In this document: positions 23,290 to 37,804 of the stretch, piece by piece
How the letters are laid out: every line of letters begins with the position of its first letter
How positions within the stretch are numbered: the stretch's first letter is position 1
Source of the DNA: Glandiceps talaboti
Taxonomy: Eukaryota; Hemichordata; Enteropneusta; Spengelidae
Direction of reading: 5' to 3'
Assembly (NCBI RefSeq): GCF_964340395.1
Contig: NC_135563.1
Coordinates: forward strand, 4,366,922-4,430,921
Length of the DNA: 64,000 nucleotides
Position numbers and translations under genes: made by a program
Notes under the pieces: model-generated
Seen by the model: the letters and a program-made list of their open reading frames with translations, nothing else
The model's database searches: none
Told to the model about the DNA's origin: nothing

Positions 23290-23880
23290 TACATTTTGCG
23301 GAGTCCAAAGTCAAAATCACTCCCTGGCCTCTGCTTCCAATGTTTCAAAATGTTGACATAAGATGGTGAAATGGTAGATGTCACAGGGTTAATGGACCAG
23401 TGTTGACAAGTACACAATAACAATGAGAGGAATTCAACTCCTGAATTGGAGTCACCAATATAAACACACAAGGCATCTGCAAGAAACTCATATGGTTAGG
23501 GTTCTGTGTCCTTTTTATAGCAGTGACCTTGCTGACACTTTGTTGGTAGATTAGTTAGCTTTGTGTAGAGGATTCGTTTTTATCTATTTTGCTGTATCAG
23601 TGTGACCAACCTACATTTTAATATTTCAAGAGACTGTGAATTAGTGCTCTGCCAACAAAACTCACACTCCACAAAGAAAATCAGTTTGTACAAAAATGTC
23701 TTTCAAGCGATATTTTCAAATTAACCCCCAAAATGTCACAACATTTGCACAAAATGACATTGATTACAATGATTGTATTAGTCGTATTTCTGCAAAAACA
23801 ACAACATATAAAACAAAGAAAACAGCGGAAGGATCCCAAAGACTTCTTACCCCACCCCCACCCCTACAATTGACATAAAT
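23290..23880. repeat. Duplicated block, copy B (right part)
   Basis: This continues the copy interrupted at 22130. It matches 19660-20150 from AGTCAAAATCACTCCC through GGTAGATGTCACAGGGTTAA, AACTCCTGAATTGGAGTCAC and ATGTCTTTCAAGCGATATTT to a C-rich tract near 23860. Confidence 0.7.
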
Positions 23881-25310
23881 ACGATACTTTGGTATCAAAA
23901 ATGCCGTCCGATGGCTATCGTAATCGCGTGACCTGTTGCGAGGTCAACCCTTACGTACCGTGCTGTGCTTTCTCCCTGGGGTTTCTCAACCAACATTATC
24001 GGCTATAACCTTGCGATGTACACGTAATAACAAATTTAGCTTTATAATGTAAGTAAACTTTGTCTGAATGCGATTTTTGTTCCATAATGTTTAACTATAT
24101 TCGCTCTGGATGTGCAAGTTCGGAGCTCTGAGCTAGCTCAACAGAAAATCGGAAGTAAGTTTACCGGCTGCTACTATATACAAATTGTCATCAATGATCT
24201 ACAAATGTATTAAATGAAAATAAAAGATTACATCATTAGAAGATATGTTTATTAGACAATGGTTTGTATGACCGCAATTTATAGACGTATTTCTAGCTTT
24301 TCAAGACAATAACGACCATTTAAACAGTGTTTTGGATTACACTCTCCTACCATTTGCCTTATAGTTTTAACTAATGTACCAAACCACTATAGCGAGAGGC
24401 CCTGTTTATGATTCATTTTTTCCCGCTTAGTTTTATGACACATATCACTAGTTGATTTACATGGTGTATGCTTATGGAGGTGTCAAGTTTTCTATGAAAA
24501 AAATGTATTGCAGTCACTGACAACTAATGTTAGTACTTGACAGACTAATGTATTACTGCACACAGGGAAACTGAATTGAGGGATAGGCACAAAAATTGAC
24601 CAAATTAGAATAAATATTGGCATAAATTAAGTGTTCAGGATATCTACTATTTGTTGAACAACATAATATGTCAAAGACATGTGTTTTACCACTAAACCCT
24701 CTTTGGCAAAACTACAGTTAAATGTGTGACTGTACATGATTTCATCATCACAATGTAATAGCAGTGAGCATGAAATGTAATCCAATGTTGTGCATGCATC
24801 ATGCATGTATCAGTATCACACTGGTCGTTCACATATACTACTAGATATTATGTTTGTAAGCGCTTCCTAAAGATTTAGACCGACCGTATTAGCATAGACC
24901 GTATTAATTATGTAATTTCATCACCAATTATATTAATTTGAAAGGACATAGACATAGAGATGTGCAATTTCTCTGCATGTAATTAATAAGTTACTCAGCT
25001 TTTTGCCAAGCCTTTTGGCCTTCCAGGTGTACATGTGATTACATATATTTGACTAACAGACCAAGTGTATTCCATGTCATCACAAACAAGTAAGACTAGT
25101 CTGTGATGCTATATGTAATCATGTGTTGTGAGCGAATAACTTTGACATTGCACTTCGTGCATTGACTGCTGTGTACAGTAAATTGACTGTGTTGTTAATT
25201 GGCCGGGTGTGTAAAAAGATGTAATTTAAAAAATTGTAACTTGTCAAAGGGCCCAGGCCAGGCAACCAAGCTCTCACTGAGGCAAATTATGAGGAGAATA
25301 AGCACTGTTT
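23881..25310. other. Intergenic, nothing recognised
   Basis: The first 300 bases are slightly richer in CpG (for example GTCCGATGGCTATCGTAATCG) and could hold a promoter, but no exon with acceptable splice sites follows. The rest is AT-rich with no recognised repeat family. Confidence 0.45.
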
Positions 25311-25940
25311 GAGCGTTGATTTCTAAAGAATCTATCCACATGCTAATCAAGCCCTGTTGCTACCTATTCAAAATCCATCGTATCTTACTATTGGTATGGG
25401 TGTCTCTTAGTTGCTGGTTGACCATGTGCCAATATTTTGGAAGTATATCTACTTGCCTAACAAGGAACTATGTTGTTATCTTTGCCATATACACCGTTAT
25501 TTCACTGTTGTTATGGGTGTGATCTAACTGCCAGAAATGTACATATTCTTTTTTAGGAATGCTTATCCATTTACTTTCTAGCACTGTTGTTATCTCTCTT
25601 ATATACACTCCACCATTGGTCGTTGCTATGGGTATGGCCTTGTTGCTAGACATATGTGTGGACATTTTATAACTGTTTATCCACTTGCCTTTTCATCTCT
25701 GTTATTGTCTTTGTAATGTATGCCATCATTTGGTTGTTGCTGTTGACATAGTCTTGTTGTTATGCTTATATGTGATCATTTATTGGATGTTTAGCCACAC
25801 GCTTACTCATCTCGGTTATCTTTGCAATACATACAGGCATTTCATTGTTGCTAGGGGCACAGTATTGATTAAAGGCATATTTACATATGGTTTTTTCACG
25901 CTTTCTCAACAAATACTCTTGTTACTTTCAAAATAACACT
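25311..25940. repeat. Diverged copies of the TTGTTATCTTTG / TTGTTGCTATGG repeat
   Basis: At least four units of about 110-120 bases are seen, with the landmarks CTTGCCT or CACTTGCC, TTGTTATC and TTGTTGCTATGGG. They match the interior of the insertion at 22146-23208 but lack its (ACAG)n tail. Confidence 0.65.
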
Positions 25941-25999
25941 GACATTTACTTTATATGTGAATGACAATAATCGTTTAAACCCATCTTCCTGAAACTAAT

Positions 26000-26720
26000 T
26001 AGACGTTCTAATCACTAGAATGACTAGATACAAATATAGTAAGACAAGAATTGGTCTGTGTGCTCAGCTCCTGATACCATTCGAGATCGCTAACGTTATC
26101 TACCCGTTTTGGCATTCTTGACGTCCAGCTGGTACACATGCATAGCACAGACAGAAATGAAAAAGGGCAGTGAGAGAAATTAAAATCAAATGAATTGGTC
26201 TGTCTTGCAACTCTTTTTACCATTGAAGATGGCTAACGTTATGAATGGATATGTGCTATAACTCTCTTTACCATTCAGGACGGCTAAAGTTATCTACCTG
26301 TTTTGTAATTCATGACGTCCAACTGGTAGACATGCATAGCACAGACAAATGAAAAAGGGCAGGGAAAGAAATTAAAATAAAATGAATTAGTATGTCTTGT
26401 AGTTCTTTTTACCATCAAGATGGCTAAAGTTATGAATGTTATAGCTCTGTTCACCATTCGAGAAGGCTAAAGTTATCTACCTGTTTTGACATTCGTGCCA
26501 ACTGGTAAAATAAAATGAATGGGTCCATGATATACATGTAGCTCTTTTTACCATTGAGACGACTAAAGTTATCTACCTATTTTGACATTTGTGACGTCCA
26601 ACTGGCAGACATTCATATCACAGAAAGAAATGGAAAAGGATAGTGGAAATATTTAAAATGAAATGAATGTCTGTGTTGGAGTTGTTCATGATTCAAGACG
26701 GCTAAAGTGAATATGGCTAT
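26000..26720. repeat. Tandem repeat of about 190 bp, 3 to 4 copies
   Basis: Landmarks ACGTCCAGCTGG / ACGTCCAACTGG at about 26121, 26313 and 26595, and GGCTAAAGTTATCTACCTG between them, define a diverged tandem array. One copy near 26500 is shortened. Open frames here are repeat artefacts. Confidence 0.8.
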
Positions 26721-28317
26721 TAAAGTGACTTACTTACTTTACACAAGCAGTAATGTGACACGCACCCTCTGATCTTTATTGAGTTCATTTGTTTTCACTA
26801 AATGTGATAAATTTTGCATCATACTCTACTGGGTTTGGATATCTCTTGCAAAACTTACACTCTACAATTGAAAGATCAGGAACGTTTTACATGAAATTAT
26901 ATGCATTTATGCACATTTAAGAGTCACACTAAATATGCTTTCAGGTGATACTAAAATTGTCCATATTCATGGATTTCTATAAAGATCTATACATTTGCTA
27001 TTTTACCATTTGAATTTATCAAACTATGCAGAATCTTTTACATTCAGATGTTTAGGACAAATTCTTAATGTATCAACTACTATATGCATAACACAGAGCT
27101 TGGTACAAAGTATGTCATGTAATACATACACGATTCGAACTCAGTTTTGTTCTTGCAGACTACAATGTACAGCATAGTGAGTATTGGGGAAAGTGTTTGT
27201 TCGTTTATTCAATCAATAAACTTTGGACACTCAAGACAGATGTGTTATTAACTGAACCAAAAAACTGTTTGGCCTCCTACATAAAAGTATTCCAAGTCCC
27301 ATTCTTACTCCTACAAGCGAATTTGCTGACAAAATTATGGTTAAGATATGATTGGATTACAAAAGAAAACGCACACGATTGCCAGAAATGTGTCATGTTT
27401 TGAACAAAAGTAGGTCAACAACACCGACATTGGAACAGGAACTACTCGAAAGATGAAGTAATGATTACCTCAAGAAATCGCCAACGTCCTCAATAGCTCA
27501 TTTAACATAACTGATAGTTTGCCATACTTAAGTCCAATATCAAAGTATGATTTAAAAAAAGTTACATAAATGTATACAAAATTTTATGACAACATAGCCT
27601 AACGAAATAAATCTATACACATACGAATTACATGTTAGCATCGAATACATTTATCAAAAGACAGCAACACGCTTTTGTAGTAAAACGTGTTATTTAGAAA
27701 TTTAAATTTAAATTATACCTACAAAATTAAATTTAGATCAATAGGATTTTAGTATCCACAAATAACAATCAAAATAATATCAATTCTTTATGGGCAAGGC
27801 AAATCTGGGCTATTCATTACCATGGTTATAAGGAATTTATAGTACAAGTAAAACATGTAGTACATGTTTTGCGCACCTCATATCCATCGGTAATAACAAT
27901 GCAAAATACAGTGCCAACAACCAAAAAATCAAAATAATATCCATTTTTGAGGGGTCACCATGTATCCACCTACTATATTGTATGGGGTTTGCACGTGATG
28001 CACGTCGCACAACGATGCGATGTCAAAATCACACAGTGTTGCTAAGTTAGATAATACAGTTAAAAATATGGCTGAAATATGGCCCTCCCGTGACAACCGT
28101 TTTGTAAAAAGTAACCCCCCCCCATTCCCCCGGCCCTCCCCCTGTAAATACTGAAGGCTCCCTTGACGTTACAAAAAAACATTACAACGTCAACCCATAT
28201 ATAAATCATTGTACAAAAGTTCGGTCAAACAATTTATTCTGGACAGCTATCACACATAGTCATAGTTTATTTTCACACTTGCTGCCCTGTCTATTATAGT
28301 TAGGTTATTGTACTCAC
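26721..28317. other. Intergenic, nothing recognised
   Basis: No gene or repeat family was recognised. Short open frames at 26995-27403 lack in-phase splice sites. Confidence 0.45.
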
Positions 28318-28544
28318 CAATTTGACGGACAGCAAACATCCACATATTAATTGCTTACTGTGTAATGCATGTACTATATTGTAGCTTTCAGTGATAGTTT
28401 TAGAGTATATAAATATCATAAACCTATCTTTAACTTCCATTTCTGTTCGGCGTTCACAATAGTTTGTCCTGATATACACCACACATGGTCTCTCACTCAG
28501 TTCAACTCTGTCAATTAATATGGTATCCGTGGGTAATAACATCC
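28318..28544 (-). CDS. Possible internal exon of an unidentified gene
   Basis: On the minus strand a 227-base open stretch lies between an acceptor GTGAAGTACAG (a stop TGA sits just upstream in frame) and a strong donor CAAATTG|GTGAGTA. It encodes MLLPTDTILIDRVELSERPC, VVYIRTNYCERRTEMEVKDR and FMIFIYSKTITESYNIVHAL, ending GCLLSVKL. Phase is 2 in and 0 out. I do not recognise a family, and no partner exons in matching phase were identified with confidence. The pairing of a good acceptor and a consensus donor around 75 open codons is the only evidence. Confidence 0.3.
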
Positions 28545-28857
28545 CTGTACTTCACATATGTCTTGGCAGCCACGTTCATTTTCATGGCATTTACTGTTTG
28601 ACGATTACAACATTTGTTGGTAAACAGTTCAATGTATTTACAGTGCTGGATGTTATAAAGAATTTCCTGGTATAAAGCCCATAGTTAGTGTGAGTAGATT
28701 TAGATTCTGCCAATGTGTTATACATGATGAAGCCAGCTGAATTGGACGGTCACACGAGTTGGAAGGTCAACATTTGTTGAAAGGCTCTCTTAATTCCCTA
28801 GACGATATCTGCTTGTTTTGCTAACTGAGTGAAGTTGGTTTCCATGACAACCATGTT

Positions 28858-29079
28858 TCAGAGTTCCATGGATTCTATTTTCGCTGTTTCCAACAAGTAA
28901 CAAATCATTGTTATATAATCCCCGGTCACAACCTTTCTTATTGTAGAGCGCTTCAGGTTTTTCCATTGTATTTTAAGTTCACGTCTTGCCCGTGTATAGT
29001 GGGTTGTGGTAACCTTATCCATGGTGGTTACTTGTTTGTACAAAAAGAGCTCGAAGTCACGGTCACTAGCTAGCTTGTG
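28858..29079 (-). other. Open frame of doubtful coding status
   Basis: The minus strand reads VYIHKLASDRDFELFLYKQV, then TTMDKVTTTHYTRARRELKI and QWKNLKRSTIRKVV before a stop at 28858. An internal ACCACCATGG is a strong Kozak context and would give a 54-residue basic peptide. The composition looks more protein-like than neighbouring frames, but no acceptor in phase or family match is seen. It could belong with the possible exon at 28318-28544. Confidence 0.2.
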
Positions 29080-29494
29080 AATATACACATCAAAGTCTCA
29101 CAAATCTAATGCCACAGTGTGTAGTAAAGAGCTAAACTTTACATCGCCCGGGAGTTTCTAAAAATATTTTGTATAATTATAAGTATCACCAATAATTGAC
29201 TAATCAAGACTCTCGTTAACCTTAGAGTTTAGAATAGCACTTCTTGTCTAATTGAGAATTCTTGACTCCATCATGTTCTCCCAACGGCTGTGGTACCAAT
29301 CTTTATGTTTGTGTTCTGTTGAATAAAAGTGTTTTGCACTGGAAAGTTTATACCACCGAGATTCACTTTGTTTTACATTGCAGTTTTAATGATGGCGTAG
29401 GCAATACTTATATTGTCACACAAAAAACACTGAATACATCAGATAATGAGATACTGTCAGATAATGAGAAATTATAGTACTTGGTGACAAATCT

Positions 29495-31677
<2,183 letters not shown>

Positions 31678-32884
31678 ACAAATCAGATTAGGAATACAGC
31701 AAAAATATTTGAAGCCGCCTTTTAAAAATGCCATGAAACTTTGTATCAGAGTTAATCTATTTTTTCTCACACTGAATGTACAATTACTTTTTTTCACTGT
31801 AACCTCTCTATATTGCCAATGTATCCTGTTTTTTGTTTAAGGTGACTTACAAGCCTGATAGGCTGGGATGTATTTTATATCATTAATTAATTGACAGTAT
31901 ACTTTTAAATGTGTAAAACTTCTATTAAATGGTGGAAAAGAAACAAAAGACCATAGGCACATACAGCTAATAGTGCATGTTTCACCGTATTTTATTTTGA
32001 TAACGACAGCATTAAATATAGTTTGTCTTACGTTAACGTTATACATGTAAATGTCACACTGATCGTGCTGAGATACATTACTAGAAATATATTTACACTT
32101 AGAGTAAATTCATAAAAATAAAAATATAAAAAAGCATTCCCAGTGGTCAAATCTAAATAAATAAAGCAAACAACTACCGGGAAGTACATTTAAAACATCT
32201 TGCAAAAACTAGTTTGGTTAAATACGTAAACGACAATAACTCTTTTATTTCTTTTTGATTTTTGTTTTATTTGATGAGTGAAGTAAACATTTCACTTCAT
32301 TTCAACTTGTTTCTACCCCATTACGAGTTGCTTGCATAATTGATCATGTTCCATAATTAGGCAATGTCTTACGAATGCATACTACAAATTAAGAGTCAAC
32401 ATTAATGATAACGACGTTATCAAACACCTAGTTAGCAGAAAGGAGAACTAAATTAGGGAGGGGTACCATTTCAAGTTACAAATAAATTTAGTTAACAAGT
32501 TGCTGATTGGTAGTCGATATGGAGTACAATTCCACCACAGTTAGTAGGTAGACACACATCCATGGCCAAAAGTCAGATAATTTGCATGTATTTTTACATT
32601 TAACTCATACATGTTTTACATTTTTAACAGTAGTTAGAAATCATTTTCTTTTTTATATTCTATGACCGCACAGAATACATTCTAGGATCACCGCCCATGT
32701 ATTAAATGTAGACACTCGCCCATGGCCAGAAGTCAGATAATTTGTCTGTGATTGATAGATGATGCAAACTTACAAATATTGTTACGCCTATTGTCAAAGG
32801 TGTCAATTGTCTGATATTTTCATGTTTCAGATGATAATGTCTCTAGAATGATAACATCTTGCTCCCCTACTGTATTGAAGGTTA

Positions 32885-33301
32885 TCATATAGTTTGCTTG
32901 TTCTCCATTTTGCGAAGCTTAAAGTTTAGCATTCTCCAATTGTAGAAACCATAAAGTAAAGGATCAGTGGGAAATAATTCTTCAATTGTCCTTTGTTTAG
33001 GTTCGTGGGAGATTGGAGTATGAACTTCCTCCTCAGATGATGATGAATCAAATCGTGGCAACTCAGTTTGTAGATAAGATGAATGGTTAGAATCATGATC
33101 AGTCAGAAATACATCTTTCTGGGTCCTTTTCTTTGATTCACAGTATATAGGTGTATGAACTTGCTCCTCATATGATGAATCGAATGAAGGTAACGCAGTA
33201 AGCGGATGAGATGAATGTTTTTGCAACTTGTGAAGTTTTCTTTTTCTTTGTCTTCTAGCTTTACTACGTCTCTTTATTGATGCAGTGTTTCTTTTCCCCA
33301 T
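32885..33301 (-). CDS. Hypothetical basic protein, 138 residues, with an internal duplication
   Basis: On the minus strand an ATG at 33301, shortly after a possible acceptor GATCTACCAG, opens 138 codons. The N terminus is strongly basic (MGKRNTASIKRRSKARRQRK, then RKLHKLQKH), which resembles a nuclear or nucleolar targeting region. Two copies of a segment follow: LPSFDSSYEEQVHTPIYCES with KKRT, and LPRFDSSSSEEEVHTPISHE with PKQRT. The C terminus reads EELFPTDPLLYGFYNWRMLN then FKLRKMENKQTI. The duplicated pattern with conservative changes argues for selection on a protein. I do not recognise a family; a transposon-derived frame is possible. Confidence 0.5.
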   Translation of the reverse strand: MGKRNTASIKRRSKARRQRKRKLHKLQKHSSHPLTALPSFDSSYEEQVHTPIYCESKKRTQKDVFLTDHDSNHSSYLQTELPRFDSSSSEEEVHTPISHEPKQRTIEELFPTDPLLYGFYNWRMLNFKLRKMENKQTI

Positions 33302-33711
33302 ACTCTGGTAGATCTACAAATGATAACTAAATTTAATGGCATATACATGCAGTTTCAATCTTTTTAAAAATCACCAGCACTACACATTAATTGCATTAGT
33401 TAGGTAGTTATTTATAGTGCTTTACTTTAAAAGCCCCTGTCCAGGTTATTTAATAATCCTAACTTGTCAAATTTTCCCCCATTTCAATGACACAACTAAG
33501 AAAAACTATCAATACTGAAGCATATTTTTTTTTACTCACATGCTGTCCCAATTATACGTACTTGACATGAATATGTATACATGTCACCTGTCGTCTCATC
33601 AATACATCTACATATGTAGAATATACTACACATTGACACTGCAATTACAACATCATCTAACTTTTTAAATTAAAAGGCAATGAAGAACCAATAGTATTCA
33701 AGCTAAACTTG

Positions 33712-35696
33712 TGTTTTATCCCTACACAGTACATATTACAAAATGGCTGAGTTGTGTGGCCACACTCATCAGAGATCATTGACCGTCACACCACAAAACC
33801 ATCTAAACTATTTTATCCCTACACAGTACATATTACAAAATGGCAGAGTTGTGTGGCCATAATCATCAGAGATCACTGACCGTCACACCACAAACCATGT
33901 AAACTTTGTTATCCCTACACAGTACATATTCTAAAATGGCTGAGTTATGTGGCCACAATCATCAGAGATCATTGACCGTCACACCACAAACCATCTAAAC
34001 TTTGTTATCCCTACACAGTACAATATATTACAAAATGGCTGAGTTGTGTGGTCACACTTATCAGAGATCATTGACCGTCACACCACAAACCATGTAAACT
34101 GTGTTATCCCTACACAGTACATATTTACAAAATGGCTGAGTTGTGTGGCCACACTCATCAGAGATCACTGGCCGTCACACCACAAATCCATCTAAACTAT
34201 TTTATCCCTACACACTACATATTACAAAATGGCTGAGTTGTGTGGCCATACTCATCAGAGATCACTGACCGTCACACCACAAACCATGTAAACTTTGTTA
34301 TCCTTACACAGTACATATTACAAAATGGCTGAGTTGTGTGGCCACACTCATCAGAGATCATTGACCGTCACACCACAAACCATGTAAACTTTGTTATCCC
34401 TACACAGTACATATTACAAAATGGCTGAGTTAAGTAGCCACAATCAGAGATCATTGACCATCACACCACAAACCATCTACACTTTGTTATCCCTACACAC
34501 TACATATTACAAAATGGCTGAGTTGTGTGGCCATACTCATCAGAGATCACTGACCGTCACACCACAAACCATCTAAACTTTGTTATCCCTACACAGTACA
34601 ATGTATTACAAAATGGCTGAGTTGTGTGGCCACACTCATCATAGATCATTGACCGTCACACAACAAAACCATCTAAACTATTTTATCCCTACACAGTACA
34701 TATTACAAAATGGCTGAGTTGTGTGGCCACACACATCAGAGATCATTGACCGTCACACCACAAAACCATCTAAACTATTTTATCCCTACACAGTACATAT
34801 TACAAAATGGCAGAGTTGTGTGGCCATAATCATCAGAGATCACTGACCGTCACACCACAAATCATGTAAACTTTGTTATCCCTACACAGTACATATTACA
34901 AAATGGCTGAGTTATGTGGCCACACTCATCAGAGATAATTGACCGTCACACCACAAACCATCTAAACTTTGTTATCCCTACACAGTACAATATATTACAA
35001 AATGGCTGAGTTGTGTGGTCACACTCATCAGAGATCATTGACCGTCACACCACAAACCATCTAAACTTTGTTATCCCTACACAGTACATGTTACAAAATG
35101 GCTGAGTTGTGTGGCCATAATCATCAGAGATCATTGACCGTCACACCACAAACCATGTAAACTGTGTTATCCCTACACAGTACATATTTACAAAATGGCT
35201 GAGTTGTGTGGCCATACTCATCAGAGATCACTGGCCGTCACACCACAAATCCATGTAAACTTTGTTATCCCTACACAGTACATATTACAAAATGGCTGAG
35301 TTGTGTTGCCACACTCATCAGAGATCATTGATAGTCACACCACAAACCATGTAAACTTTGTTATCCCTACACAGTACATATTACAAAATGGCTGAGTTAT
35401 GTGGCCACAATCAGAGATCATTGACCGTCACACCACAAACCATCTAAACTTTGTTATCCTTACACAGTACATATTACAAAATGGCTGAGTTTTGTGGCCA
35501 CACTCATCATAGATCATTGACTGTCACACCACAAACCATCTAAACTTTATTATCCCTACACAGTACATATTACAAAATGGCTGAGTTGTGTGGCCACACT
35601 CATCAGAGATCATTGACCGTCACACCACAAACCATGTAAACTTTGTTATCCCTACACAGTACATATTACAAAATGGCTTAATAGTTGTGTGGCAAC
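33712..35696. repeat. 95-bp satellite array, about 21 copies
   Basis: Units of 94 to 97 bases carry the landmarks TCCCTACACAGTACATATTA, CAAAATGGCTGAGTTGTGTG, CATCAGAGATCATTGACCGT and CACACCACAAACCATGTAAA. Copies differ by scattered substitutions and small indels. There are no unique spacers. The array lies upstream (in minus-strand terms) of the hypothetical protein start, in its probable first intron. Confidence 0.95.
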
Positions 35697-35759
35697 TCTC
35701 TAGGTCCCTACAGAGTACATATTTGCATACTTTATTTGTCAATTTTTATTTTTTTGCCA

Positions 35760-36420
35760 ATTAATCGCTGTTATTATCTTTGCAATATACATGTACATCA
35801 TCATCACTTAGTGGGCATATAGTCTTGTTGCTCGTTGTATTTGAATCCATAATTTACATTACTATTTATTTGCTTATCTTAAAACCATCCTGGTTTTATT
35901 GTTGCACCATCATTTGCATTTGGCAGGTGCTATGTGCATGGTCTTGTTGCTAGGCACATTTTCGATTCATACTTTGAGTCTTTAATTAGTTACCTACATG
36001 TTGTCTTTGTAACACACATCATTTATTTCACTGTTGCTAAGGACATGATCATTATAGCTAGAGTCAGTTTGTTCTGAACAATATAACACCCAAAGATATC
36101 CCACCAAATGTCATCCCTATTCACCATGTAGCTTTTCAGATTTTCAGATCTAATTTGCATATCACCAATGGGATTATTAATTTATATCATAAACAAATCT
36201 TAATCTATACACAAAGAACGTTCAGTTTAGAAGTTAGTCACACACATTTTGCTTTGAATAATTTTCAAACTCGAAAAAAAACTCAAAAGTAGTATCATCA
36301 CCAAATAAATAAATACAAAGTTGACTGGTCTTGCAATGTTTGACTTTAAGTTGTTTACAAACAGAGAGAGACACTTTACAATACCTACAGCACTACAGAA
36401 CCAATGTTCAAATATGCTAA
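35760..36420. repeat. Relative of the 22.1-kb insertion
   Basis: The segment contains the TTATTATCTTTGCAATATAC and CTTGTTGCTAGGCACATTTT units. It also has CCACCAAATGTCATCCC, then TTTGACTTTAAGTTGTTTAC and AGAGAGAGACACTTTACAAT near 36365, in the same order as 22250-23180. The right-hand inverted end is not clear. Confidence 0.6.
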
Positions 36421-36902
36421 GTATCAAGTATTCATTTGATGACATGCAATTCATTCAGGTCAGTCCTACCTTATTTAATCCTATTCATTATGTGCATGAT
36501 ACCTCCATAATATCACATCCATAATATCGTTCCCATGTCCATAGCATAATTCCTGGCAGATGACAAACATATACATTACCTGCAATGTAATTGTTAATAT
36601 CTGTTGTCAAACACCATCCATTGACACTGGCCAAGCATACTGCATTTCTAATAATTGGGCAATTTCAATCATTTAACATTCACGTTTTTTAGAATTGGGC
36701 AACATAAATAATTATTCATGTTTGGTTCCAGTTACCCGACCCCATCTTGATTTTCATAAAATCGCAAAAAAATACCACCTAATTTCAAATTTTACTTATG
36801 GTACTACTTTGGGAATAAGCTGCATTCATTGTTACCCTTCCTCTTGAAATATGCTACATTCATAACGTTATATGGAAATTCAAAATAAAAAGTTTGATAT
36901 TG

Positions 36903-36907
<5 letters not shown>

Positions 36908-36934
<27 letters not shown>

Positions 36935-36956
36935 TGTATGTATGTATGTATGTATG
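36908..36956. repeat. (TATG)n microsatellite
   Basis: About twelve TATG units within AT-rich DNA. Confidence 0.95.
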
Positions 36957-37455
36957 CATATGTATACATGTGTGTGAGTGTGTATGTGCATGTGGTGTTT
37001 CAATGGAACACTCAACCTCAATTTGTATAATTCATCAGTACAGCACAGAGCTATCCACACAAGTTTGGAATTTGTAGGGAGGGAACCAACCATACAATGT
37101 CAAAGGGGATGAAAACTACCACTGTACCAGAGTGATTGCCTTGGCATTTGGCAAGAACGTTACTCAAGGATGTGTAGATTGGAAATACTCAAAAAGAAAG
37201 TGATTACAACATAGTTGTGTGATTTAGCTCAAAAATAGTGACTACAGTTGTATCTTCAACGCCAAAAAAGAAACTAACTGGCATTCCAAAAACAAAATTT
37301 GTCTCGGTGTCCTTTATATAATCATCAACATAATCTATAATTAAGGCATCACAGGAATTCTTGTGACTGGTTCCTGGATAGGAATCAATCGATATGAAAA
37401 TGTCCCCTAACTCACTGCATCTCTTTCATGTTAAAGCTTTTAAAGTGAAACTTAC

Positions 37456-37600
37456 CTAGTTAATTGATTTACAGCAAAACGTATGATGTTCTTCAAGGGA
37501 ACCAGATTTTGTCCATTAATATTTCAGAAGAATGTCTTTCCGACCGAGCCTCTGAGCAACGCGCACCCGTCTGAGTTGAGTGCTTTTGCCGCGTTTTCTC
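37456..37600 (-). other. Possible 5' UTR exon of the hypothetical basic protein gene
   Basis: A CpG-richer stretch (37525-37620, including CGCGCACCCG and GCCGCGTTTTC) lies just upstream of a consensus minus-strand donor ACTAG|GTAAGT at 37456. Splicing from here to the acceptor next to the ATG at 33301 would remove a 4.1-kb intron containing the 95-bp satellite. This is inference from base composition and splice signals only, and the 5' boundary is a guess. Confidence 0.3.
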
Positions 37601-37759
37601 CACGCATGCGTCTGTCATGGGCATCAAATTAACGTGATTGATGGATTCCAATGTCGAAAGGTTAAACACGCATTCGAATTTGAGAGGGAAGATAAGTGAA
37701 AGAACAATGCATAATCTTAAACATGTATATAGATTGAGAGTTTACACAATTCGCTGTAT

Positions 37760-37804
<45 letters not shown>
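37760..37804. repeat. (TTG)n microsatellite
   Basis: About fifteen TTG units. Confidence 0.97.

Noticed and set aside
33712-35696. Resemblance to a CRISPR-like repeat array
   Set aside because: The copies are contiguous 95-bp tandem units without unique spacers, in an animal genome; it is a satellite.
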